A stretch of DNA of 64,000 bases from Chryseobacterium sp. JV274 (GCF_903969135.1 NZ_LR824569.1:186001-250000), one strand, 5' to 3'; counted from the first letter of the stretch, positions 17,626 to 27,517 are shown. The notes: a model not told the origin generated them from the sequence alone. Numbers and translations: made by a program.

Positions 17626-19419
17626 TTATGACTGTGGATCGATAATAATGTACCGTGCATCGTCAGAAATTATAAATTCGTACTTCAGGATAATCTTCGC
17701 ATTTACATTGTTACTTTCCAATATATCGATTTCATCTTCATTATAGTGATATCCATCTTTTTCACTCCATTCTTTAATCTTGTTGTCGGTAATATCTCCT
17801 TTTTGCGATTCGGTTATTTCAACAATTAACTGATTCTTATACCAATTCGGATTTTTGCTTGTGTATATTTGGCCTTTAATTAAAGAAAAATCTACGACCA
17901 AAATATGATTTTTAAATTTCGAAAACTGGTGTATGACAGGAATTCCATTAAATTTTTTGCTGAAAAGGGGACGTGTAGTATTGTGTTCATAAGTTAAATC
18001 CTGAAGTTTATCAGCATTTCTCCAGTTTGCAAATATTACAACATTGCTTTTGTCAGGTGTTTCTTCAATGAAATTTAATACGGTTCCTTTAGGATCACCT
18101 GAAATTATAATTTTATCATCTTGCAAAAGTTCAAAGAATGAACTGTCAATACTCCTCGCAAGATGACCACCAAAGTCATTTAATCCAATGATGCCTTGGT
18201 AGTATTCTCCCTCAATGAAAGCAAATTTCATTTTTAAAAGTTTTTGAAAGAAACCATAGCCTTTCACCTCATCATCGTTAGGTAAGAATTCTAAATTTCC
18301 AAGGCTTTTAAGTATAGAAAGAATTATCGTATTTTCTTCCCATAATTTACCAACATTATTTCGAAACTCATCAATTTTTTCTTTAGAGAGTGGAATTTCT
18401 TTTATCTTTTTATAATAATCTATTTCAACTTCTTTTTTCAGAAAAGAGAATACATTGAGAATTTTTTCTTTTTTAAAATTAAGTGTAGTTTCTGTATTTT
18501 GATTACCTACCGAATTAGAAATCAGATTTTTATATTCATCTTTTTCAAGTGTTATATCGTCTAAAATATCTTTGATATCATCTCCAATGAAGTTAAATTT
18601 TTGTCTTATTATAATTTCGCTTAGGTCATCGTTTACATTAATAATATGCTCAAATTTGAAAAGTATTATTGTAAGACCATATGTTAACCATGTATTTGGA
18701 GTTAAAGCATGATAAAATTGATTCACTGGAGCTTCTTTAATTTCCCATTCCTTAACAGCCCACAAATTGCTGTTTTCAATTTTATCAAAAAGGTCGAAAA
18801 AATGGTTTAAAAAGTTGAAACCATACTCATATGTTCTGTCTTCTAAATTTCTTTCAAAATAACTAATGTCATAATTATCGAAAGTGATTGAGTTTTTATG
18901 TTTTAAAAAATATATCCAACTCAATAAAGTGGTGTTAAAGTAAAAAAAGAAATTCTCTCGGTCTTCCTTATTTTCTATTTTAAAAAGGGTTTGTTCAAAT
19001 TTAGATGTAGCAATATTAAATAATTCATGATCATCATCCTGAAGAATTAATTTAAAAATATTGATTAATGGTAAATAAGAAAGTTCTAAATACTTTACAT
19101 CAATATTCCCATAATCATTAATGAAGCTGATTTTTGATAGCAAAGACTCAAACATTCTTTCGATCAACGAAGTTTTATACTTTGGTGATAAATAAGGGAA
19201 TATACTAACACTTAAGCTTACCGACTTAGAAAATGCATTTAATGATTTATTAAAAGATTTGCTTTGCAACGTGTATAACAAAAAATTTAACAATTTTTCA
19301 AAGGATTGTGGATGGTCTTTTTCAGATGCACTGATAATATCCTGAAAAATTGTGGAAAAAATCTCGTTTATATAATTAAAAGAGACTGTATCGTAATATT
19401 TGTTTAAGTTATAATTCAT
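17626..19419 (-). CDS. Large unrecognised cytoplasmic protein
   Basis: The 597-residue product shows no signal peptide, membrane segment or familiar nucleotide-binding motif. The N-terminal 230 residues look alpha-helical (LLNFLLYTLQSKSFNKSLN). The C-terminal third has more strands (ILVVDFSLIKGQIYT, NVVIFANWRN) and could be a separate catalytic or binding domain. Its start overlaps the end of the upstream membrane-protein gene by 11 bases, so the two are translationally coupled. I do not recognise the family. Confidence 0.65.
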   Translation of the reverse strand: MNYNLNKYYDTVSFNYINEIFSTIFQDIISASEKDHPQSFEKLLNFLLYTLQSKSFNKSLNAFSKSVSLSVSIFPYLSPKYKTSLIERMFESLLSKISFINDYGNIDVKYLELSYLPLINIFKLILQDDDHELFNIATSKFEQTLFKIENKEDRENFFFYFNTTLLSWIYFLKHKNSITFDNYDISYFERNLEDRTYEYGFNFLNHFFDLFDKIENSNLWAVKEWEIKEAPVNQFYHALTPNTWLTYGLTIILFKFEHIINVNDDLSEIIIRQKFNFIGDDIKDILDDITLEKDEYKNLISNSVGNQNTETTLNFKKEKILNVFSFLKKEVEIDYYKKIKEIPLSKEKIDEFRNNVGKLWEENTIILSILKSLGNLEFLPNDDEVKGYGFFQKLLKMKFAFIEGEYYQGIIGLNDFGGHLARSIDSSFFELLQDDKIIISGDPKGTVLNFIEETPDKSNVVIFANWRNADKLQDLTYEHNTTRPLFSKKFNGIPVIHQFSKFKNHILVVDFSLIKGQIYTSKNPNWYKNQLIVEITESQKGDITDNKIKEWSEKDGYHYNEDEIDILESNNVNAKIILKYEFIISDDARYIIIDPQS

Positions 19420-20479
19420 TTTCTAATTCAATAAATTCAGTGTAAATATCATCTAAGTTCTGTAGGTTATCATCAAGCTCATTAAACTTATTACTTAATG
19501 TATTGTCATTTACTTTTTTCAATAACTTTTGTAAATATTCTTGGGAATAGTCAGATTGTAAATTATTTTTTGAGGAAAATGAATAGATGTTTTTGTAGCT
19601 AATATTAGGATTTGGTTGTAATGCAAATAATTTAATATCATTGGTTTTTTCATATAGTTTTCCCAACTGTAGTTCATGATAATATTTTTTCGTATCTCCC
19701 ATCTTTTCAGATAAGTTTTTAATAGCGGAAATATTAATATCACTTAAATAAACATTTTTTTTGTTCTTTTTTACATAATGTTTAACTCCTTCAATTTCCT
19801 GCCAGACAGGATATGATATAAACTTTAATTCATTCTCCATTAAATGTTTGTATTCTTCCTTAAATCTTTTTTTAAAATAATGATTGTAAAAAGATTTATA
19901 AAATTCAAGATGTAATTCTAACTTAACGATTTTTGTCCTTTTTGTTTTATGTATAAACTTGAAAACAGTATTATACAAATAAACCAGTAATAAAATATAG
20001 GTAGCAAATGAAGTAAATATGAAGATTAAAATATTGCTTTTCACACTTTGATTTCTAATGCTTGGGCTTACGAAATATAAACTTAAGACACAAATGATAA
20101 GGGTAAAACCTAAATAGGTAATGAATTTAAAATTTACTTTCTTATCAATGATAGACTGAATCTCGTCTCTTTCATCTTTTAAATGTGTTAATAAAAGATT
20201 GGTTACAAATAAGTTCATCGAAACTAATGTAATTATACCAGTCGTAAAAGTCTTAATAGTATCATCAAAATTAATTGTAAAAAATTTTAAAAAGTCCCAA
20301 TCTATAAATATTGTATACAGAACAATTAGGGATATTAAAGCTAAGTAAATAAGAAAGACAGCCCAAAACCCTCTGCTGAATATCCAACTGAGGATATCTA
20401 AAATTGTATTATTTTTATGATTATAAACTTTTGGAAATTTAGATTTAATTTCCTTTTTAACTGATTGTTTTAGACTCAT
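19409..20479 (-). CDS. Four-helix membrane protein coupled to the 597-residue protein
   Basis: The 356-residue product has four hydrophobic helices between about residues 34 and 175 (FWAVFLIYLALISLIVLY, GIITLVSMNLFVTNLLL, FITYLGFTLIICVLSLYF, FATYILLLVYLYN). A charged soluble tail of about 180 residues is rich in Lys and Asn. This 'membrane domain plus cytosolic tail' layout recalls membrane partners of several two-gene immunity systems, but no named family is evident. The stop lies inside the start of the following gene. Confidence 0.65.
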   Translation of the reverse strand: MSLKQSVKKEIKSKFPKVYNHKNNTILDILSWIFSRGFWAVFLIYLALISLIVLYTIFIDWDFLKFFTINFDDTIKTFTTGIITLVSMNLFVTNLLLTHLKDERDEIQSIIDKKVNFKFITYLGFTLIICVLSLYFVSPSIRNQSVKSNILIFIFTSFATYILLLVYLYNTVFKFIHKTKRTKIVKLELHLEFYKSFYNHYFKKRFKEEYKHLMENELKFISYPVWQEIEGVKHYVKKNKKNVYLSDINISAIKNLSEKMGDTKKYYHELQLGKLYEKTNDIKLFALQPNPNISYKNIYSFSSKNNLQSDYSQEYLQKLLKKVNDNTLSNKFNELDDNLQNLDDIYTEFIELENEL

Positions 20480-20689
20480 TCGGGGATTAGTTTTTTCAAC
20501 TCATTGACTTTGATATATGAATAATATACAAGTCAATTGAGAATTTCATAAAAATAGATATTTATTCAATTTAAAACAAACATTATTTCATCCGAGTATG
20601 AAGTCTAGTGCCAAACTATACATCTTTCAACTACTTAATCGATTGCTATTGAATAACTTACTAGTTTGAGTTTCTAATAATACAGTGTT

Positions 20690-21958
20690 ATGAAAACAAA
20701 TAATGGTAAGGAATCCACTGAAAAAATTAAAGTTCAGGATACCCTACTTGCTCTTCACCGCCAAACCAATACCATAGGTATAGTACAAGGAGTTGATTTG
20801 AATGGAGAGCTAATAGTTGATGTCTCCAGGGAGTCTTATAAAAATGGGTTGCGTTTTGATCGGGGAGATGACCGTTTTCTAGAGATGTACAGTACATTCT
20901 ATCATCAGCTAAAAACTCCGGATGAGTTTTCATTTTTTAAAGTGACTGAATTTGAAGCCGAGCAGACTGTAAAAGATTTACAACATTATATTGATACCGC
21001 TTCTTATGATGAAAAAGAAAAACTGAATGAATACTCCGTTTCTATAGATAAAGTGGAGGCGCAGAAAGAATATATTGCTAGAACTCGAAAAGACCGTTAT
21101 CAATTTGATCCCGAACAAGTGGATTGGAAAATGATGTCTCAGATTGGATTGACCAGAGAAAAGCTGGAAAGTATGGGAGCATTGGAATCTTTGCTTAAGG
21201 GATATAAAACACCAATGCTTATCCCGGTGAAGATTGACCTTGGAACAGCTGTCAGTATACTGGATGCGCGCTTGTCTTTAAAGGTTAATGAGGTAGGAAA
21301 GCTTGAAACTCGGATTCATCCTATTAGGAAGGAATGTGATTTCACAAAACCTTTCTTTGGGCATCAGTTCAGCCAAGAGGATAAAAAAAAATTACTGGAA
21401 ATTGGGAATATGGGAAGGGTGGTGGAGTTGATACATCCTATAACTGGAGAAGTAATTCCTTCTTTGGTTAGCAGAGATAAGCTGACCAATGACTTAGTGC
21501 CGCTTAGAGCTGATTTGGTAAGAATTCCTTTGGTGATAAAAGGGGTGACACTGGATGAATTACAGAAGAAGACGCTAAAAGAGGGAAAGCCATTGTATAT
21601 TGAAAATATGCTTTCCAGGAGAGGCACACTTTTTAACGCAACGGTTCAGTTTAATACAGATAAAAGGTATGTTGAGTTTTTATTTCCTCGTAATATTAGT
21701 AATTTGAATTTGGATTCAAATCTTAATTCTAAAACAGACGTTCCGGCTACTTTTAGAGGGGAAAAATTGAGATTGTGGCAGGTAGAGAAATTGAATAAAG
21801 GAGAGGTGGCATATATTGATGGGCTCGTAGATCGGAAAGGGAAAAAATATCAGGGGTATTTGAGATTTGATAAAAGGGTGGGAAAGTTTGAGTTTTCTTT
21901 TAAGAATATGTGGAGGGAAACAGACGGTCTGTCGAAGAAAAGGAGAAGAGGTATTTAA
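20690..21958 (+). CDS. DUF4099/DUF3945 mobile-element protein
   Basis: The 422-residue protein has the domain order typical of Bacteroidota conjugative elements. A variable N-terminus is followed by DUF4099 around residues 140-240 (DWKMMSQIGLTREKLESMG, TPMLIPVKIDL) and DUF3945-type repeats (PLVIKGVTLDELQKKTLKEG, ITGEVIPSL). It ends with a basic tail (KKRRRGI). The role is unknown; homologues are commonly encoded next to a topB-like topoisomerase, whose tail here lies 20 kb away. It may bind nucleic acid. Confidence 0.75.
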   Translation: MKTNNGKESTEKIKVQDTLLALHRQTNTIGIVQGVDLNGELIVDVSRESYKNGLRFDRGDDRFLEMYSTFYHQLKTPDEFSFFKVTEFEAEQTVKDLQHYIDTASYDEKEKLNEYSVSIDKVEAQKEYIARTRKDRYQFDPEQVDWKMMSQIGLTREKLESMGALESLLKGYKTPMLIPVKIDLGTAVSILDARLSLKVNEVGKLETRIHPIRKECDFTKPFFGHQFSQEDKKKLLEIGNMGRVVELIHPITGEVIPSLVSRDKLTNDLVPLRADLVRIPLVIKGVTLDELQKKTLKEGKPLYIENMLSRRGTLFNATVQFNTDKRYVEFLFPRNISNLNLDSNLNSKTDVPATFRGEKLRLWQVEKLNKGEVAYIDGLVDRKGKKYQGYLRFDKRVGKFEFSFKNMWRETDGLSKKRRRGI

Positions 21959-21999
21959 TTTTAGTTAATAAAAAACATTTCATATAATTGTAGAAAAAA

Positions 22000-22413
22000 A
22001 TGGCAGAAATACAAAGAAATAGTACAGGCCTTTCTGGCGAATACTTTGTCGCGGCTGAACTTCTTAGGAGAGGATTCAGTGTAGGAATTACTATGGGTAA
22101 TGCCAAAGCAATAGACATTCTTGCAGAGAAAGACGATAAAAAGTTTGTCATTCAGGTTAAAGCAATTTACAAACGAAAAAATAACGGTTGGCCAATAATG
22201 AAAGAGAGGATTAACCTTAATCACTACTATATATTTGTTAACCTGAATGCTGATCAAATGTCAGCGCCAGATTTTTATATTGCAACGGGACAGGAAGCAT
22301 ATGATCAGTGTAGACAATATTCGACAAGAGGAATTATTACAATTTCAACACTTAATAATCCTCTATTTCTTTCAAATTGGGATAAACTTAAAAAAGATTC
22401 CTTTACAATATAG
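22000..22413 (+). CDS. Small PD-(D/E)XK nuclease-like protein
   Basis: The 137-residue protein has the resolvase-like layout GLSGEYFVAAELLRRGF (10-26), then NAKAIDILAE (34-43) and FVIQVKAI (49-56). The set E14/E20, D39, Q52-x-K54 matches the E...D...(E/Q)xK active site of small PD-(D/E)XK proteins. The remaining part is unremarkable. It starts 41 bases after the DUF3945 gene and could be co-transcribed. It may be a nuclease, or only a DNA-binding relative. Confidence 0.65.
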   Translation: MAEIQRNSTGLSGEYFVAAELLRRGFSVGITMGNAKAIDILAEKDDKKFVIQVKAIYKRKNNGWPIMKERINLNHYYIFVNLNADQMSAPDFYIATGQEAYDQCRQYSTRGIITISTLNNPLFLSNWDKLKKDSFTI

Positions 22414-22506
22414 TAGATGTTAAATAATATCTGGTAAATTCTTTATTGTCCTGAAAATTATTTCAACAGTTGGCTCTTACAAAGTAATTAATAATCTTCT
22501 AAAATA

Positions 22507-23646
22507 CTAGATGCCAGCTACCAATTCCTTAAGTTTTTGCATGTTAGGATCTTTTTCGATAGGATTAATATCATTGAAAGAATTTTGTGACAATGTTTGA
22601 TTCAAAATTTTTACTTTTTGAAGCATAGGTACAACATATTTTAAAAAGTGATTAAAGTGCTCAGAAACATCGGAATATTTCGTAGCAAGTTTGTAACCAG
22701 GTTTTCCTGAATGGCTTACAATAAATAATCCTTCATATCTAAGATCTCTTATTAAGGTTCTAATTCTTTCATTTTTTATGTTTGGAAAGAAATTATTAAG
22801 ATAGATTAGTAATTCTCTTGTTGATACTAAGCGATTAGGGTTTAACTCAGACTGAAATCTAAGATATTCTAATAGCCTTGCTTTTTCCTTGCTTTTCTCA
22901 CTTTTTGAAGAGTCAAAAAACTTTTCTATCAGCTGATAGTTCATTTTCATAATTTGCCTATCAAGTTCAGGCTTATTCTCTATTTCTTTCGTAATATAGC
23001 TTTCAAAAGGAAAGTAAGAAATTGACGTTCTTGCATGCAGCAGGTTAAACAGTTCAATGTATTGTTTATCAAAGTGGCTTGTGCAAAATACTTTTCCTAA
23101 ACAGCCAGAGATAAAATCAGCAATTTGTATCAGTTTTTCATCTTTGTCATCAAATATCTCAAAATTCCTGTCAGGGTTAAATAAATCACGACTTATGCTT
23201 TTCTTTCTCACATAATCTTGGAGTTCAATTTTAAATTCTTCTCCAACCTTATCTGCATTAATTGAATAGCTCTCATATATATTATTATATTTTTCAACAA
23301 ATAAAGACTGGAAATATTTGTAAAATGTTTTTTTAATCTTCAGTCCATCACCAGATAAATTAGACTTATCAACGACCATTACGTCCACAACAAAATCTAA
23401 CTTTTCAAGAAATTCGATTAAAATATCTTTTCTCTTTTTAAAGTTTTTACTTTTAATATTCTTTGATTTTAAATCATCACCTAATCTATATTTGAAGCAT
23501 ATTTCTTTTAGAATTTTTCTTGCTTTTTCTGTGTCAGTTTCTTTGATGATGACAGATGTGTAGATAAAATGTGAAAATGTACCTTTTTTGGATAGATCAA
23601 GGTGTGTATTACCAAATTCGTCAATAAAAATTTTAGCGGGAATCAT
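22507..23646 (-). CDS. DUF3800-type protein with C-terminal winged helix
   Basis: The 379-residue product begins IFIDEFGNTH (D9), the first strand of DUF3800 proteins, which have an RNase H-like fold. The matching distal motif IQIADFISG contains D177. Residues about 260-345 form a winged-helix domain (VSTRELLIYLNNFF, RIRTLIRDLRYEGLFIVSH). DUF3800 proteins are common in mobile and defence loci, and some are suspected nucleases. The DNA-binding fusion suggests targeting or autoregulation. It is divergent from the HARE-HTH gene. Confidence 0.7.
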   Translation of the reverse strand: MIPAKIFIDEFGNTHLDLSKKGTFSHFIYTSVIIKETDTEKARKILKEICFKYRLGDDLKSKNIKSKNFKKRKDILIEFLEKLDFVVDVMVVDKSNLSGDGLKIKKTFYKYFQSLFVEKYNNIYESYSINADKVGEEFKIELQDYVRKKSISRDLFNPDRNFEIFDDKDEKLIQIADFISGCLGKVFCTSHFDKQYIELFNLLHARTSISYFPFESYITKEIENKPELDRQIMKMNYQLIEKFFDSSKSEKSKEKARLLEYLRFQSELNPNRLVSTRELLIYLNNFFPNIKNERIRTLIRDLRYEGLFIVSHSGKPGYKLATKYSDVSEHFNHFLKYVVPMLQKVKILNQTLSQNSFNDINPIEKDPNMQKLKELVAGI

Positions 23647-23866
23647 CAGTTTAAGTGATTTTTATATATGTAGATAGTAAAGTTACGGATACAATTTGTA
23701 TATGCAAGGGTAAAGAATTTTTTTACGGTGCTTTAAAATTAAAATTCCTGTTATAAGTTTTTTGTGTAGTAGTTCTCACTAATTTTTATTCTTTTCTTAT
23801 TTTAGCATAAAATTATAATGTTACATAGTGATATCTATGTAATTTAAGAAATAAAGACAAACTACC

Positions 23867-24766
23867 ATGACCTTTCTAGAGCTAGCTCAATCCATATTAA
23901 AAGAAGAAAAGAAACCATTGACAGCCACTGAGATTTGGAACTTTGCTGTCGAAAAAGGATATAATACAAAATTAAATTCACAGGGAAAGACTCCATGGTC
24001 AACATTAGGAGCTCAGATCTATGTGAATAGCAAAGATAATCCGAAATCAGTTTTTGCTAAAACGGATTCAAGACCTAAAAGATTTTATTTAAAATCAATG
24101 GAAGGGGTGTTAGAAGATTATGAAAATACAATTCCTGAAGATCTGCCACCACTGAAAAAAAAGAAGTTTGATTTTTTAGAAAAGGATCTTCATAAGTACC
24201 TAAGCTACTTCGTTTATTATCATTTGAATTGTTATACCAAAACAATAAGGCATCATATTTCTAGTAAGAAAGAGTTTGGAGAATGGGTACATCCTGATAT
24301 GGTAGGGTGCTACTATCGGATGCAGGACTGGAAACAAGAAATCAATGAATTTAGCAGGGCTGTTGGTGTAAATTCAGTCGTTTTATATTCATTTGAAATT
24401 AAAAGAGAGTTGAGTTTTGCTAACTTAAGAGAAAGTTTCTTTCAATGTGTTTCTAACTCTTCTTGGGCAAATGAGTCTTATTTGGTGGCTGCCAGAATAT
24501 CAGAAGATGAAGATTTTATGAATGAATTGTCTAGGTTAGCTGCTTCCTTTGGTATTGGTGTGATAGAGCTTGATCTTGAAGATCCACATTCCTCAGACGT
24601 GATTCTTCCAGCAAAATATAAGAAAGATTTGGACTTTGAAACAATGAATAAACTAGCTATGAATAATGATTTTAAGGACTTTATTGAAACTGTTAAGATC
24701 GATTTAACGAGTAAGAAGATTCATAAGAAGGAATATGATGTTGTTGAGAAGATTGAGAATTTGTAA
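23867..24766 (+). CDS. HARE-HTH protein with PD-(D/E)XK nuclease-like domain
   Basis: Residues 1-78 form a HARE-HTH domain (FLELAQSILKEEKKPLTATE, then TPWSTLGAQIYV). These winged helices occur in restriction enzymes and chromatin proteins and are thought to sense DNA or its modification. The C-terminal domain has VHPDMVG (141-147) and SFEIKREL (175-182): D144, E177 and K179 give PD...ExK. The 299-residue protein therefore looks like a modification-sensing endonuclease or its decoy. It is probably a single gene upstream of the restriction operon. Confidence 0.75.
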   Translation: MTFLELAQSILKEEKKPLTATEIWNFAVEKGYNTKLNSQGKTPWSTLGAQIYVNSKDNPKSVFAKTDSRPKRFYLKSMEGVLEDYENTIPEDLPPLKKKKFDFLEKDLHKYLSYFVYYHLNCYTKTIRHHISSKKEFGEWVHPDMVGCYYRMQDWKQEINEFSRAVGVNSVVLYSFEIKRELSFANLRESFFQCVSNSSWANESYLVAARISEDEDFMNELSRLAASFGIGVIELDLEDPHSSDVILPAKYKKDLDFETMNKLAMNNDFKDFIETVKIDLTSKKIHKKEYDVVEKIENL

Positions 24767-24853
24767 TTGTTTAGTTTTTAGCTAACTAATATTTGCTGTA
24801 CAGATAAATCTATGTAAATACTAAAACAATTAGTATTGAGCTCTAACCTTTCG

Positions 24854-24861
24854 TATCTTTG
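24854..24861 (+). promoter_or_regulatory. -7 promoter element upstream of the restriction operon
   Basis: TATCTTTG fits TAnnTTTG. A TTG lies at 24836-24838, 15 bases upstream, slightly closer than the usual 17-23. The element is 39 bases before the small ORF at 24901 and is the best visible promoter for the methylase-specificity operon that follows. Confidence 0.5.
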
Positions 24862-24900
24862 AAAGTTAGTATTAAACAAAATAAAAGACGATAAATAAAG

Positions 24901-25035
24901 ATGAGGTTATCTGAGTTTTTAAAGGATTCTAATTATAAATTATCTCAGTTTGAAGGAGATATGATCAGCAAAATTGAAGATTCTATTTTTTTAATTAAAT
25001 CTAAGATAACATTAATAGGATGGCATCATAATTAA
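24901..25035 (+). CDS. 44-residue ORF resembling the N-terminus of a type I restriction subunit
   Basis: This short frame starts MRLSEFLKDSNYKLSQFEGD and ends IGWHHN. From memory of the family, the first 25 residues resemble the start of Bacteroidota type I restriction or methylase proteins ('LSxFLKxSNYKLxQF'). The body of such a gene is absent. It may be a truncated relic or a small leader peptide for the operon. The region 24767-25123 holds only this frame and its promoter element. The methylase gene starts 88 bases later. Confidence 0.4.
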   Translation: MRLSEFLKDSNYKLSQFEGDMISKIEDSIFLIKSKITLIGWHHN

Positions 25036-25123
25036 ACTAAACCATACTTCATAGAATATTATGACTAAAATTGCCAACGTACTAATCAAAAACATTAAAG
25101 AAATAAATTCAATAAAATAAAAA

Positions 25124-27517
25124 ATGAGTTTACTACAAGAAGGAATCAATAAAGGTTTGATTTCCATTTCAGAAGATCAAAAAACTATAAAATATTTATT
25201 CCAAGATAAATCAAGAAATTTTTCAAATCCTGAAGAAAAAGTTCAAGCAGAGATTTTTCTACGTTTGGTGCTAGAGTATGGTTATCCTGTGGAACATATA
25301 GAACAATTCAGGATGGTTACAATGGGATCTGATAAGAGAGAAGCAGATATTATAGTTCATGAAGATAAAAATTGGGATAGTCCTAAAATTATCGTTGAGT
25401 GTAAAGAACAAAAAGTTTCTCAACAGGAATTCAACCAAGCCGTAAATCAAGGATTTAGCTATGCAAATGCACTTTCTGGAACTATCAAATATATTTGGGT
25501 CACTTCAGAGTTATTAAACTCAATATATCGCTTTAATAAAGAAAAGGATCTTCGCGAAGAGTTACCAGATTTACCACATTATGGGTCAGATGAAGTTGCT
25601 CCATATCAATTTGTTAAAGGTGGTGGGGTTCACGAATATGTTGATAATAAAGACGGAAAGAAAAAAAAACAAATTTTCAAAGAATTAAAAACTGTTTCTG
25701 AAGAAGAGTTAACCCGTCGTTTTAAACAAGCACATGATGCTTTATGGGCGGGTGGTCAACTAAATCCTTCTGAAGCATTTGATGAATTGGATAAATTAAT
25801 CTTTTGCAAAATTTGGGATGAGCGGTATAATGTTGAAGGTGGACAATTAAAAAGAAGAAGAAAAGGAGAAGTTTATCAGTTCCAAATTATTATTGAAAAA
25901 GGAAAAAACAAAGATGAAATAGAATACAACACCAATAAATCACTTGCTAAAAGAATAAAAGCAATTTATAGTGCAGGTAAAAATTTTGATAAAGAAGTTT
26001 TTAAAGATGATATTCGATTAAGTGATGAGCGGATTCGTACAATTACAAACTATTTGCAAGAAATAAATCTTAATGAAACAGATTTAGATAGTAAGGGGCG
26101 TGCTTTCGAAACTTTTATGGGATCATTTTTTAGAGGTGAGTTCGGACAATATTTTACACCTAGGGTTATTGTACAATTTATAGTTGAAGCCTTGCCAATT
26201 AAAAATACTTCTTTAGTATTAGACACCTCTTGCGGTAGTGGTGGTTTCTTGCTTCATGCATTAGATAAAGTTAGAAGACAAGCTGACTTAGAGTTTCCCG
26301 AACATAAAGATGATAAGGACGATTATAATGGTTGGCATGATTACTGGCATAATTTCGCAGAGAAAAACCTATATGGTATTGAAATAAATGAACAGATTGC
26401 CAGAACTGCAAAAATGAATATGATTATCCATGATGATGGTCACACAAATGTTGTGGCTGTTGATGGACTCGTGAATGATTCAGATATTTTCAAATTCACC
26501 AGTAATAAAGGATTCAAGTATAATAAATTTGATTTTATTATCACCAACCCACCTTTTGGCAGTGCTATAAAGCAAAACGAAAAAGCATACCTTAAAAAGT
26601 ATTTCTTGGGTAACAAACAACCTGATTGGCTCGATCTTAAAAAATCTAATACTTTTAGTAAAGTGGAATTAGATGATGATTTGGAAAATAAATTGAAGCT
26701 TGAAACTCGTAATAATCAAAGTACAGAAGTTTTATTTATTGAGCAATGTTACAATTTCCTTGCTCCAAATGGATTTTTAGCTATTGTTATACCGGATGGT
26801 ATTTTAACAAATAGTTCTCTACAATATGTACGTGATGCAATAGAAGATTGGTACCGTATTGTCTCTGTCGTTTCCATGCCTCAAACTGCTTTTGCTGCCA
26901 CAGGCGCAGGGGTGAAAAGTTCGGTGGTTTTTCTACGTAAACATAAAGTTAATCAGACGGAATATTTACGAGACAAAAAAGTAGAAATTCAAAACCAGCT
27001 GTTGACAAAATTTCAGTATAAGGAAACAATTGAGCGTTGGGAAAATGAGAAAAAACAAGTCATCAAAGATTTAGAAGGTTTTTCAAATAGGACTGGTTTG
27101 GTGAGTATGAAAGCTATTAAAGATAGTGAGGAATTTAAAGAATGGAAATCAGAAATCAATCAACAATTTGCAGATAAGATAGCAGATTTAAAAGAGCAAT
27201 TAAATGAAGCCTATCAAGAGGCTCGTGCTAATGAGTTGCCTGACTACCCAATTTTAATGGCTATTGCTGATAATATTGGTTTTGATGCTGCAGGGAAACG
27301 TTCAGCAAATTTAGTCTCAAAAGAAGAAATTATACAAGGTGCATACAAAGATATTATTGAACATCTTTCGCATGATTTGTTTGATGAAATAGTAACTCGC
27401 CGTTACGATATCCATGACGATAAAGATGAAATAAGTACTAAAAAAACTATTTTAGAAAAAGGGATTTTAAAAGCAGTTTCTCAATTTATAAAAGACATAG
27501 AGAATGGAACAGTATAA
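25124..27517 (+). CDS. Restriction-modification protein: HsdR_N-like nuclease plus N6-adenine methylase
   Basis: The 797-residue product has a nuclease-like N-terminus: KREADIIV (about 71-78) and IIVECKEQK (about 89-97) form the D...ExK site of type I R-subunit N-terminal domains. The methylase core follows: FGQYFTPRVIVQFIVE (about 343), LDTSCGSGGFLLHAL (motif I, about 366) and ITNPPFGSA (motif IV, NPPF, about 475). No helicase motor is present. Together with the separate S subunit this recalls BcgI-like type IIB enzymes, where one chain cuts and methylates. The stop overlaps the hsdS start by 14 bases. Confidence 0.85.
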   Translation: MSLLQEGINKGLISISEDQKTIKYLFQDKSRNFSNPEEKVQAEIFLRLVLEYGYPVEHIEQFRMVTMGSDKREADIIVHEDKNWDSPKIIVECKEQKVSQQEFNQAVNQGFSYANALSGTIKYIWVTSELLNSIYRFNKEKDLREELPDLPHYGSDEVAPYQFVKGGGVHEYVDNKDGKKKKQIFKELKTVSEEELTRRFKQAHDALWAGGQLNPSEAFDELDKLIFCKIWDERYNVEGGQLKRRRKGEVYQFQIIIEKGKNKDEIEYNTNKSLAKRIKAIYSAGKNFDKEVFKDDIRLSDERIRTITNYLQEINLNETDLDSKGRAFETFMGSFFRGEFGQYFTPRVIVQFIVEALPIKNTSLVLDTSCGSGGFLLHALDKVRRQADLEFPEHKDDKDDYNGWHDYWHNFAEKNLYGIEINEQIARTAKMNMIIHDDGHTNVVAVDGLVNDSDIFKFTSNKGFKYNKFDFIITNPPFGSAIKQNEKAYLKKYFLGNKQPDWLDLKKSNTFSKVELDDDLENKLKLETRNNQSTEVLFIEQCYNFLAPNGFLAIVIPDGILTNSSLQYVRDAIEDWYRIVSVVSMPQTAFAATGAGVKSSVVFLRKHKVNQTEYLRDKKVEIQNQLLTKFQYKETIERWENEKKQVIKDLEGFSNRTGLVSMKAIKDSEEFKEWKSEINQQFADKIADLKEQLNEAYQEARANELPDYPILMAIADNIGFDAAGKRSANLVSKEEIIQGAYKDIIEHLSHDLFDEIVTRRYDIHDDKDEISTKKTILEKGILKAVSQFIKDIENGTV

